From NCBI RefSeq assembly GCF_046054155.1, contig NZ_JBEQCT010000004.1:62001-126000 (forward strand): DNA of 64,000 nucleotides. The letters are read 5' to 3'. The notes beneath the pieces were generated by a model. The model was not told the DNA's origin, did no database searches, and saw only the letters and a list, made by a program, of their open reading frames with translations. Positions 35,501 to 41,599 of this stretch are shown in pieces. The stretch comes from Celerinatantimonas yamalensis (lineage in GTDB: Bacteria > Pseudomonadota > Gammaproteobacteria > Enterobacterales > Celerinatantimonadaceae). Position 1 is the first letter of the stretch. Every line of letters begins with the position of its first letter. A program made the translations under genes and the position numbers.

Positions 35501-36882
35501 TGAACAATGAGACCAGTTCTGTATTAGGCGGAACGCTGGCGTATGGCGGTACCTCCCAAGGGGCAACCAATGCCGGCAGCTATGGCATCACGGCGTCGGG
35601 TTTAAGTGCTAATAACTACGCGATTACCTACAAAGCCGGTCAGTTGACGGTGAACAAAGCGGTGCTGACGGTAACGGCCAACGATGGGGCTAAGACTTAT
35701 GATGGTCAGGCGTACACGGGTGGCAACGGCGTGACCTATTCTGGCTTGGTGAACAATGAGACCAGTTCTGTTTTAGGCGGAACGCTGGCGTATGGCGGCA
35801 CCTCCCAAGGGGCAACCAATGCCGGCAGCTATGGCATCACGGCGTCGGGTTTAAGTGCTAATAACTACGCGATTACCTACAAAGCCGGTCAGTTGACGGT
35901 GAACAAAGCGGCGCTGACGGTAACGGCCAATGATGCGTCTAAGACTTATGATGGTCAGGCGTACACGGGTGGCAATGGCGTGACCTATTCTGGCTTGGTG
36001 AACAATGAGACCAGTTCTGTTTTAGGCGGAACGCTGGCGTATGGCGGCACCTCCCAGAACGCAACCAATGCCGGCAGCTATGGCATCACGGCGTCGGGTT
36101 TAAGTGCTAATAACTACGCGATTACCTACAAAGCCGGTCAGTTGACGGTGAACAAAGCGGTGCTGATGGTGACGGCCAACGATGGGGCTAAGACTTATGA
36201 TGGTCAGGCGTACACGGGTGGCAATGGCGTGACCTATTCTGGCTTGGTGAACAATGAGACCAGTTCTGTTTTAGGCGGAACGCTGGCGTATGGCGGCACC
36301 TCCCAAGGGGCAACCAATGCCGGCAGCTATGGCATCACGGCGTCGGGTTTAAGTGCTAATAACTACGCGATTACCTACAAAGCCGGTCAGTTGACGGTGA
36401 ACAAAGCGGTGCTGACGGTAACGGCCAATGATGCGTCTAAGACTTATGATGGCCAGGCGTACACGGGTGGCAACGGCGTGACCTATTCTGGCTTGGTGAA
36501 CAATGAGACCAGTTCTGTTTTAGGCGGAACGCTGGCCTATGGCGGTACCTCCCAAGGGGCAATCAATGTGGGCAATTATACCATCACCGCGTCGGGGTTG
36601 ACGTCTGGTAATTACGACATCACCTACGTGCCGGGTCAGTTGGGTGTGACGGCTGCACCCAATGTACAGCCCGATGCGAGCCAGATAGTGAATATGCCTA
36701 CCTTTACGCCCGTCCATCTGGTTCCCCGTGTTGGGCAGCAATTGGTGAGTTATGAAACGGCCAATACGGACACAAGCCGTACCGGACAAGGCGACATCAT
36801 GACGACGCAAGATATTCGTCTTACGGGCGCAGTGTGTTTTGCCGGCAGTGATTTTGCGACCACGTGTAGCGCTACAAACTAA
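29563..36882 (+). CDS. Giant two-partner-secretion exoprotein (TpsA) with haemagglutination, GLUG-like and YDG/MBG repeats
   Basis: 2439-residue surface or secreted protein. Signal peptide about 1-35 (CVVGVLIYTLTVQPVLAAA). TPS/haemagglutination domain about 36-280 with the NPNG motif in FLINPNGIAI (119-122). Beta-helical part to about 430; GLUG-like repeats (GGLVGSNNGTISNAYATGAV) about 620-1180. Then KTYDG-type units, three 85-residue repeats (1447-1701), eight 83-residue repeats (1702-2365) and a 74-residue C-terminus with two Cys. Start ATG at 29563 after GAAGG. tpsB follows 17 bp downstream, so export through it is expected. G+C is higher than in the backbone, except for a clearly lower block around 31400-32200. 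Adhesin role is inferred from family. Confidence 0.92.
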   Translation: MKAQKYKDVAASGFTRKCVVGVLIYTLTVQPVLAAATLPTAGSVAAGQVSIGTSGNTTTVTQRSDKAIVNWGSFSVGKGASVNFIQPGSTSAILNRVTGSTTSTIAGAIHANGQVFLINPNGIAITSTGSIKVGGGFVGSTLNISDKDFLNDHFVFKGDGASAGVSNAGIITVGRGGYAALIGGTVQNSGLIAVPLGKIGLGSGEQATLNLSGDGFLQVALPTKTGAEGNGALIGNQGTLSADGGTVLISVASARHAARHAINLSGVVEANSVSGRDGNIIIGGGQGGNVSVSGKVTATSASGKGGDITVTGKDIALNGATIDASGATGGGSIKIGGDYQGTGNTQRANTTNVDTTSVIRADATQGGNGGKVIVWSDDLTTFDGLITARGAGTGKGGNAEVSGKARLAYNGFTNLSGPGGFGTLLLDPYNVTISSDADNTSSGFTATGDDSVINVTTLQNALSAANVEVTTGNGGSQTGDIVVASTVTWSANTKLTLNAAGSIAVNAAMTASGESAGLVLNYGSDKDYYVNAPITLSGANATLNINGNDYTLIHSMTGFQASSGSASGTYFALAQDLDLSGNSFDTAPVTTFGGTLAGLGHTISNLTISASDLQYVGLIGKNSGAIRDLKLSGAKNTVLVSNQYSGNWGLLAGENIGTISNVDVVGTLKATININGYFVIGGLVGSNSSNGNISNSTSNVTLTANKTQSDSSSLIVGGLIGNNNGTITNSSSSGAVSAESNGGYVFVGGLIGVNSGKASTLSSSSVVKGVITGGDGYVSSGGLVGSNQNSIVNSYATGAVSAESTNSGSTAYAGGLVGSLQDATNNGFLVSDGLVDSSYAVGSTSAMGSSAYSGGLIGYLISGESKLSFFDEGTTNQANGVGNDSAANGVNGLTTEQARNSSNYTGWDFTNTWYQSGDMRPILRSEAATAVGGVISVSNLHQLALIGANFSGTYHLTRNIDASATNSTADSSGIWGSGGFVPLGDNTNGFTGTFDGQSHVISNLTINRPLTGYVGLFGYVGSGGIIRNVGIEGGSVTGGSSDGDYQVDTGSLAGQNFGTISNAYATGAVMGNASFNNIGGLVGSNNGTISNAYATGAVKFTEHANIGGLVGSNNGTISNAYATGAVTEGDFVGGLVGQSNGTITSSFWDTETTGQASSAGGGTGLTTTGMKTLSNFSDWNIDNKGGTGTVWRIYDGYTMPLLRSFMTKLTISGGSVSKTYDGSATSTSVGTLTYSDANYDSSLVNGTAQYTASSANAGSYSGSNLTISGLYSSQQGYDISTKSGSLMINKAALTVTADKASKTYGDTAALTYKITGLVTGDSLSGALASDGAGSGANVGSYDITQGTLANSNYTITYKGANLTVTARPITVTASAGQTMVYGNSTPTLNYGVSANGLVNGDKLTGALATTADSSSDVGSYSITQGSLGNSNYTITYRGNKLAVTPATLTVTATGSQTYGSTTPTYQFTASGWKNGQSDSNLTGLSYSTTATSTSNAGGSYTTTASDGSLSGAAKGNYTLSYAAGTFTVNKAALTVTATGSQTYGSTTPTYQFTASGWKNGQSDTNLTGLSYTTTATSTSNAGGSYTATASGGTLGDKASGNYTLSYAAGTFTVNKAALTVTATGSQTYGSTTPTYQFTASGWKNGQSDSNLTGLSYSTTATSTSNAGGSYTATASGGTLGDKASGNYTLSYAAGTFTVNKAALTVTANDASKTYDGKAYTGGNGVTYSGLVNNETSSVLGGTLAYGGTAQNATNAGSYGITASGLTSGNYDITYNAGQLTVNKAALTVTANDAAKTYDGQAYTGGNGVTYSGLVNNETSSVLGGTLAYSGTAQNATNAGSYDITASGLTSGNYTIAYKPGQLTVNKAALTVTANDASKTYDGQAYTGGNGVTYSGLVNNETSSVLGGTLAYGGTSQNATNAGSYGITASGLSANNYAITYKAGQLTVNKAVLMVTANDGAKTYDGQAYTGGNGVTYSGLVNNETSSVLGGTLAYGGTSQGATNAGSYGITASGLSANNYAITYKAGQLTVNKAVLTVTANDGAKTYDGQAYTGGNGVTYSGLVNNETSSVLGGTLAYGGTSQGATNAGSYGITASGLSANNYAITYKAGQLTVNKAALTVTANDASKTYDGQAYTGGNGVTYSGLVNNETSSVLGGTLAYGGTSQNATNAGSYGITASGLSANNYAITYKAGQLTVNKAVLMVTANDGAKTYDGQAYTGGNGVTYSGLVNNETSSVLGGTLAYGGTSQGATNAGSYGITASGLSANNYAITYKAGQLTVNKAVLTVTANDASKTYDGQAYTGGNGVTYSGLVNNETSSVLGGTLAYGGTSQGAINVGNYTITASGLTSGNYDITYVPGQLGVTAAPNVQPDASQIVNMPTFTPVHLVPRVGQQLVSYETANTDTSRTGQGDIMTTQDIRLTGAVCFAGSDFATTCSATN
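33901..34665 (+). repeat. Three tandem 255-bp repeats (type A) in tpsA
   Basis: Units start at 33901, 34156 and 34411, exactly 255 bp (85 residues) apart. Each begins LTVTATGSQTYGSTTPTYQF and ends with the NYTLSYAAGTFTVNKAA junction (the first unit differs in its middle). Near-identical at the DNA level. Confidence 0.93.
34666..36657 (+). repeat. Eight tandem 249-bp repeats (type B, YDG/MBG-like) in tpsA
   Basis: Units start at 34666, 34915, 35164, 35413, 35662, 35911, 36160 and 36409, each 249 bp (83 residues). Core: TVTANDASKTYDGQAYTGG, then TYSGLVNNETSSVLGGTLAY. Units 3-4 (35164-35660) recur as units 6-7 (35911-36408): units 3 and 6 look identical base for base, and units 4 and 7 differ at only a few positions. 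This points to recent duplication of a 747-bp block. Confidence 0.93.
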
Positions 36883-36899
36883 CGGATGAGAGAGAGTTT

Positions 36900-38636
36900 A
36901 TGAGGGTATGTAATACAGTCTCGGTTGCGGCGCTTGCTTTGGCGGGATTGGCCGCCATTGCCCCCCTACCAGCGTTCGCCCAGACGGCCAGCCAAGTCAC
37001 ACAGCCCAGTTATGCGCCTGCGGTCACCCGCCCGGCTCAAGGCGGCTTGAATTTGCCCGCACGTCCCGGTCCGACGGCTCCAGCTGGAGCCAACACACTG
37101 TATGTCACGCCATCGGGGTTAGTGGTTGAGGGGCAATTGCCTGGGCTTCAAGCGGCGACGGCAAAAATCGCCGCATCGATTAAAAACAAGCGCGTGAGTG
37201 GGGCGGAACTGTTTGCCGCCGCGCAAGCATTGGAAGCGGCGTATGTGAAAGCTGGGTATCTGTTGGCGCGGGTCACGCTGCCGCCCCAGACCATTAAGAA
37301 TGGCATGGCGCTGAAATTGATTGTGACCCATGGCTATGTTGAACGCATTGATGCTTCAGCCTTTGATGGTACAGCCCGGCGTCGTATCGAGGCGGTGTTG
37401 CACCCTCTGGTGGGGGATAAGGTACTGACCCGACACGAATTGGAACGTCGGTTATTGTTAGCGGGCGACATCCCTGGCGTGCTGCTTAAATCCACGCTGA
37501 AGGCGGGGAAAACACCCGGTGCCACCGTCATTGTGGTGGATGGGCGCTATGATCCGGTGACCTATAGCATCTCAGTGGATAATAGTCTCGGCTCAGATCT
37601 CGGGCGCTACAATGTCAGCCTCGGGGTGAATGCCAACAATGTGTTGGGCCTTGGCGAAGTGGGTTATCTGCAAGTGGGCGGTTACCCCGGTTTTAACCAA
37701 TCCGTGGCTGAGCACGACCCGCGCAACCGTCAGATGGTTGCAGGTTTCACCTTCCCTTTGTCGATCAATGGCGTGTGGCTGAATATGGAGGGAGTGGATA
37801 GCCGGACGCATCCCCAATCCGGCCTCAGCTATGCAATGCTCGACCACTATCAGCGATTGTCAACCAAGCTGGGCTATAATTGGCTGCGCAGTCGCAACTT
37901 AAATACCAGTACCGAGATTGGGTTCAGTATAGCCGATGAGACACAACAAATTGATCTCAGCGGTTCACGGACCAATTGGACCAAAGACCAACTGCGGGTG
38001 CTACAGCTGACGCAAACCGCCGATATGTACACTGGCTGGGGCGGCTTTCTATCGGGGAATGTGACCGCTTCTTTTGGGCTGTCAGGTCTGGGTGCTCGCC
38101 ATGGAACAACCGCTCTGCCGATGTCACGCAGCGGCGCTAAACCGAATTTCACCAAGCTGGATATTAACAGCCGCTATTCGCAGCAACTTGCCAATAACAG
38201 AGTGCAGTGGTCTGTGTCAGGTAAGGCACAAACGTCCTTTGGTCATGTTCTGGCATCATCCGAGCAATTTGGTTTGGGCGGTCTGGATGGGTTATCGGCA
38301 TTTGGGGGGAGCGCACTGATGGGAGATTCGGGTGCGATGGTGCGCAGTGAGTTGAGTTTTCCACTGGCTTTGCCAACGCTGGCATCCCATGCAACGCTAG
38401 GGAGTGCGGTGTCGCCGTATGTGTTTGGCGCGGCCGGTTTGATTCATCTGGAACAGGCCACGGCGCTTGAATACTCAACCACCTATGCGAGCGCGGTAGG
38501 TGTTGGGCTTCGAGTGGGGGTTTCGCAAATGGACACCGCGCATGGCACGACGCTGACGCTGGAGTACGCCCATGGCGAGCAATCCCATGGTGCCGCGGAC
38601 AATCGGTTTAATCTACGCTGGTCGGCGCAGTTCTGA
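36900..38636 (+). CDS. TpsB outer-membrane transporter (ShlB/FhaC/HecB family)
   Basis: 578 residues. Signal peptide ending near PLPAFAQ (about residue 27), a Pro-rich N-terminal linker, POTRA domains about 65-210 (VSGAELFAAAQALEAAYVKAGY, LARVTLPPQTIKNGMALKLIV), then a 16-strand barrel about 215-578 with repeated amphipathic strands, ending NLRWSAQF with the C-terminal Phe expected for outer-membrane barrels. GAGAGAG upstream of the ATG, 17 bp after tpsA. High G+C like tpsA, so the two probably travelled together. Confidence 0.93.
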   Translation: MRVCNTVSVAALALAGLAAIAPLPAFAQTASQVTQPSYAPAVTRPAQGGLNLPARPGPTAPAGANTLYVTPSGLVVEGQLPGLQAATAKIAASIKNKRVSGAELFAAAQALEAAYVKAGYLLARVTLPPQTIKNGMALKLIVTHGYVERIDASAFDGTARRRIEAVLHPLVGDKVLTRHELERRLLLAGDIPGVLLKSTLKAGKTPGATVIVVDGRYDPVTYSISVDNSLGSDLGRYNVSLGVNANNVLGLGEVGYLQVGGYPGFNQSVAEHDPRNRQMVAGFTFPLSINGVWLNMEGVDSRTHPQSGLSYAMLDHYQRLSTKLGYNWLRSRNLNTSTEIGFSIADETQQIDLSGSRTNWTKDQLRVLQLTQTADMYTGWGGFLSGNVTASFGLSGLGARHGTTALPMSRSGAKPNFTKLDINSRYSQQLANNRVQWSVSGKAQTSFGHVLASSEQFGLGGLDGLSAFGGSALMGDSGAMVRSELSFPLALPTLASHATLGSAVSPYVFGAAGLIHLEQATALEYSTTYASAVGVGLRVGVSQMDTAHGTTLTLEYAHGEQSHGAADNRFNLRWSAQF

Positions 38637-38661
38637 TTTTCCAACTTACATATTGATATAG

Positions 38662-38690
38662 AGCTTCTCGCCGCGAGAGTGCGGCGAAGA
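38662..38690 (+). repeat. Intercistronic hairpin between tpsB and ialB-like gene
   Basis: CGCCGC / GCGGCG core (38669-38674 and 38681-38686), extended by TTCT / AGAG-type pairs, loop GAGAGT. No T-run. Could set relative expression of the downstream gene by protecting mRNA ends. Confidence 0.45.
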
Positions 38691-38727
38691 GTATTTCGGT
38701 TACTTTTCATACAAAGAGATAAATACA

Positions 38728-39315
38728 ATGATGGGCCAAGTTCGTTTAAACCGATTTTACCTTACCTTGACATTATGCATGGCTATCATAGTGTGTGTAC
38801 CCAGCACTGCTTTGGCTGCACAGGCTAAGCCATTTGTGGTCTCCTCAACACCTGCTGACACTACGGCTACCTATGGCAATTGGGTGCTACATTGCGTGCG
38901 CTTGAATAGGCAAAATAAACAAGCTCAAGATAGCTGTGAAGTGGTGCAGGCGGTGAAAGTTGAAGGGCAACCGCAACCTATTTTGCAACTAGCGATTGGT
39001 CGTCTGCCAGGTGAGAAAACATTTCGGATGACCGCTGTTCTGCCAGTGAATGTGCTTATCCCCGGTGAAGTACATATTGCCATTGATGATAAAGCGACGG
39101 ATAAAAAGCAGGACGGATTTGATTTGAGCCTGAAACGTTGTGTGCCTAATGGTTGTGTAGCTTCTAATGTGCTGGATAAAAAAATGCAGATGCGAATCAG
39201 GGCTGGCAGCGAGGGACAGCTCCGTTTTCTGGATGCAAGTGGTCAACGGATAGCTATTCCATTGTCTTGGAGTGGATTTTCCCAAGCCATGGATGCATTA
39301 GAGAGCAAGAATTGA
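38728..39315 (+). CDS. IalB-family (invasion-associated locus B) periplasmic protein
   Basis: 195 residues. Signal peptide MAIIVCVPSTALAAQA, cleaved about residue 31. The mature part has YGNWVLHCVRLN, SCEVVQAVKVEGQPQPILQL, AIGRLPGEKTFRMTAVLPVNV and a paired-Cys LKRCVPNGCVAS, all features of the IalB family first described in Bartonella. It follows tpsB by 91 bp in the same direction with a ribosome site AGAGAT. IalB proteins are most common in alphaproteobacteria. Function is unknown; linkage suggests help in folding or export of the exoprotein. Confidence 0.82.
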   Translation: MMGQVRLNRFYLTLTLCMAIIVCVPSTALAAQAKPFVVSSTPADTTATYGNWVLHCVRLNRQNKQAQDSCEVVQAVKVEGQPQPILQLAIGRLPGEKTFRMTAVLPVNVLIPGEVHIAIDDKATDKKQDGFDLSLKRCVPNGCVASNVLDKKMQMRIRAGSEGQLRFLDASGQRIAIPLSWSGFSQAMDALESKN

Positions 39316-40018
39316 GTTAGAAGAGCCATTCACAGTGCCTGACTTCTCTTTAGGTGAGAGGGCTGTGAATGCTCTTTCGCTTTATTCACAGTTACTTGCC
39401 GTTGTTGTTTGAGTGATTAGAACAATGGCATCATAACTCAATATCAGCTTATTGACATGATGCGTTGCATCTAGATTTAGGCTGTAACTGCAGCCCAAAA
39501 AAGTCGAGATGCGGTCAAACAGTATGAGTGCTGTTGGCCGCATTGCTCGGTATATAGTTTGCTTGACCTAATGCGAATCAAGTCATGATAGGCAATTATT
39601 TTTATACTCAGGCGATGCTTTTGATTCGGTGATATTTTGGAGTAAATCAAAGTAGCTCGTCATTTACAATAAGTTTAATCTTGTTGTTTATCATCAGTTG
39701 GTTGCAAGCCCTTAAAGTCGTTGCGTGTTTCAGTTTTAGCTCGGCGCTCTTTACGTAACTTCGGATAGCTTGTGCAAAAAGCTGAATATCATGATATCTA
39801 TACTACTCGTCAAAATAGAATAACGATGTATTGTATGACAAAATAGATAAACAACATCAAGGATGAAATGATTATAGTCATTTAATGTCCACGCTAGCGC
39901 ATTTTACTCCTTTGAATATCTTGTCTATGATCCTGCGATGTTCGGGTTGAATGTGGGGTCGCACGCGGCGATCTTTTCATGTCGTTAGGGTCCATGCCAT
40001 CGTTTTACCGTGTGATTT
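39316..40018. other. Intergenic region after the TPS island, with terminator and a short coding remnant
   Basis: A terminator-like stem, AGAGCCATTCACAG / CTGTGAATGCTCT (39322-39335 and 39363-39375, one bulge), follows the IalB gene. On the minus strand from about 39788 to a stop at 39675-39677 a frame reads KLRKERRAKTETRNDFKGL and ends TDDKQQD. Its composition looks protein-like but it has no start; it may be the tail of a lost gene. I see nothing else. Confidence 0.45.
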
Positions 40019-40489
40019 TTAGCTATCATGATCGATTTTCATCTGCATTGCCTTCGCTCCCAACTTATCGGCTTCATGTTCAAGCGCTGGATTATCATTC
40101 ACTGCCATCCCTGCGACGGAGGTCGTTGGCTGGACTCGGCCTTGCATCTGTTGCACAACATGGCCTAACTCATGAGGAAGATGTTTTTCCTGTCCGCTGG
40201 CTAAATGGATATGATTGCCTTGGGCATAGGCATGGGCTTGCACGGCGGCTGGTTTAGCAGAATGATAGTTCACTCGAACATGATCAAGGTTCATCCCTGA
40301 GAGCTGCTCCATCCCTGTTTTCAGTGAGTGAGGAAGGCCAGTTTGATTGCGCTGAATCATTGTTTTGCGTTGGAGTAGCTGGCTTTGATTGCGATGATCG
40401 CTGAAGGCTTTATGGCGACTGATACACTGCGTGATCGATGTTGCGCTAGCCTGTGAGGTTTTCTCGGGCTGAGTCGTATAACGTTGCAT
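40019..40489 (-). CDS. DUF4157 protein with HELGH metallopeptidase-like motif
   Basis: 156 residues. The C-terminal 105 residues are a DUF4157 domain: LPHSLKTGMEQLSGMNLDHV, AHAYAQGNHIHLASGQE, HLPHELGHVVQQMQGRV (HExxH at 106-110), then NDNPALEHEADKLG with a Glu-rich helix that could give the third metal ligand. No signal peptide or membrane span. DUF4157 is usually the N-terminal part of large toxins or cargo of contractile injection systems; here it is alone and the protein stops right after it. AGGAGG at good spacing before the ATG. No injection-system genes are nearby. Confidence 0.78.
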   Translation of the reverse strand: MQRYTTQPEKTSQASATSITQCISRHKAFSDHRNQSQLLQRKTMIQRNQTGLPHSLKTGMEQLSGMNLDHVRVNYHSAKPAAVQAHAYAQGNHIHLASGQEKHLPHELGHVVQQMQGRVQPTTSVAGMAVNDNPALEHEADKLGAKAMQMKIDHDS

Positions 40490-40880
40490 GGTGTCACCCT
40501 CCTATTATGACAAGCCAAATGCTGCATTGTGGCCCATGCAGCCTGACAAGAATGGTTATTTATGGATATCATGTCATTACATAGTAGATGTGTTGTCTAT
40601 TTTTTGACATTAAATTGTGATCTATGCGAGTAAAAGCCCATTTAAAAGCACGGCTATTGAGCTGGCATGAGTGATTCGTTACAGATCTGGGTGTCTTATG
40701 TCTCGGCGTTCAGGTTTATCACTTTCGTTTCAAACTCAGCGAATAAGCAATAAAGACTCTCCATTGGCAGAATAAGATTAAGAATAATCGGGCTTTGATC
40801 ACTGTTAGGATAAGGTTCGATGTATCGCCGTCCTCATCTGACAAATGCGGGCGTGTTTACACGGTCACATTCGACAAGCT
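40490..40880. other. Intergenic region between the DUF4157 gene and crcB terminator
   Basis: A GCTGCA / TGCAGC hairpin (about 40530-40551) lies in the DUF4157 leader. A short stretch at 40584-40608 is loosely the reverse complement of 39835-39860, so the DUF4157 gene sits between imperfect inverted repeats. I see no gene. Confidence 0.4.
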
Positions 40881-40914
40881 AAAAAATGGCAAAGCCCATC
40901 ACTGATGAGCTTTG
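40881..40914 (-). terminator. Rho-independent terminator of crcB
   Basis: Near-perfect palindrome CAAAGCCCATCA / TGATGAGCTTTG (40890-40914), followed on the minus strand by CCATTTTTT. Thirteen bp downstream of the crcB stop. Confidence 0.82.
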
Positions 40915-40927
40915 TGTCAGCGATCGC

Positions 40928-41311
40928 TTATCGGGTCATGAGCCAAGACATTAAGGCAAAGGCTAAGGCGGCCATCGCCATCGAACCGGCTAGGTTTAAT
41001 GCCATGTTGCTAATCGCAGTGGCATATTTACCTAATTGAAACAGATTCAGTGTTTCTGCGGTAAAAGTTGAAAAAGTGGTTAAACCACCACAAAAACCTG
41101 TGGTGATCATTAGCTTCCACGTTGGATCAAGGCTTGGCATTTTGGCAAAAATAGTGATCCCAACTGCTATGATAAACGCCCCGAGCATATTTACTGCCAG
41201 TGTTCCAAGTGGTAGTGAACTACCACCACTGTTAAGCTTTAAGCTGATAAACCAACGTAGCATACTGCCACAACCACCGCCGATAAAGACGGCAATCAAT
41301 GTTGCAAACAT
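40928..41311 (-). CDS. crcB: Fluoride ion channel CrcB (Fluc)
   Basis: 127-residue four-span inner-membrane protein that exports F- as a dual-topology dimer. Family signatures: GGGCGSMLRWFISLKL near residue 12, LGTLAVNMLGAFIIAVG with the conserved Asn, and TTGFCGGLTTFSTFTAE with the Phe-box residues and the central Na+ site. ATG at 41309-41311 after AGAGG. Preceded by a fluoride riboswitch. Confidence 0.96.
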   Translation of the reverse strand: MFATLIAVFIGGGCGSMLRWFISLKLNSGGSSLPLGTLAVNMLGAFIIAVGITIFAKMPSLDPTWKLMITTGFCGGLTTFSTFTAETLNLFQLGKYATAISNMALNLAGSMAMAALAFALMSWLMTR

Positions 41312-41340
41312 AAGACCTCTTATTTAGTGAAGGTGACTTA

Positions 41341-41365
41341 ATTCCACCATTGGGTGAGGTGGAAT
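41341..41365 (-). promoter_or_regulatory. Hairpin in the crcB leader (possible expression platform)
   Basis: Perfect 8-bp stem ATTCCACC / GGTGGAAT (41341-41348 and 41358-41365), about 30 nt upstream of the crcB start and 75 nt after the riboswitch aptamer. Without a T-run it is not a plain terminator; it may control translation or be accessory. A second stem CAGCCA / TGGCTG (about 41412-41431) lies nearer the aptamer. Confidence 0.45.
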
Positions 41366-41437
41366 GTCTTCAACTGAGCGATCGTCTCACTCAGGTGGGT
41401 CGGGCACGTAGCAGCCAGTGTTAATGGCTGTCACATC

Positions 41438-41490
41438 CCTTAGGCATCATCAGCCGGTGGGGCGGTTAATGGAGGAATGCCATCTCCGTT
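41438..41490 (-). promoter_or_regulatory. Fluoride riboswitch (crcB motif) aptamer
   Basis: Read on the minus strand: GGAGATGGCATTCCTCC, then ATTAACCGCC, and after a short spacer GGCTGATGATGCCT. These are the conserved blocks of the crcB RNA motif in the right order: the GGnGAUGGCAUUCCUCC core, the ACCGCC pseudoknot strand and the GGCUGAUGAUGCC closing part. It lies upstream of crcB on the same strand, the expected target. Confidence 0.92.
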
Positions 41491-41599
41491 GTCAGAATTC
41501 TACACATTTTTTGCTAAAAGCGCAGCTTGTGGCGCGCTTAAGATGCTATTCAAACTTTGGGCACAAGTGTATCTGCCTTCATAATCAACTGCTACGTGC

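Noticed and set aside
33901..36657. Regular tandem repeats considered as CRISPR or satellite DNA
   Set aside because: Units are 255 and 249 bp, in frame and coding; there are no short palindromic repeats with unique spacers.
39675..39788. Minus-strand remnant ending TDDKQQD as a gene
   Set aside because: Only about 36 codons, no start codon, no identified family; kept only as a note.
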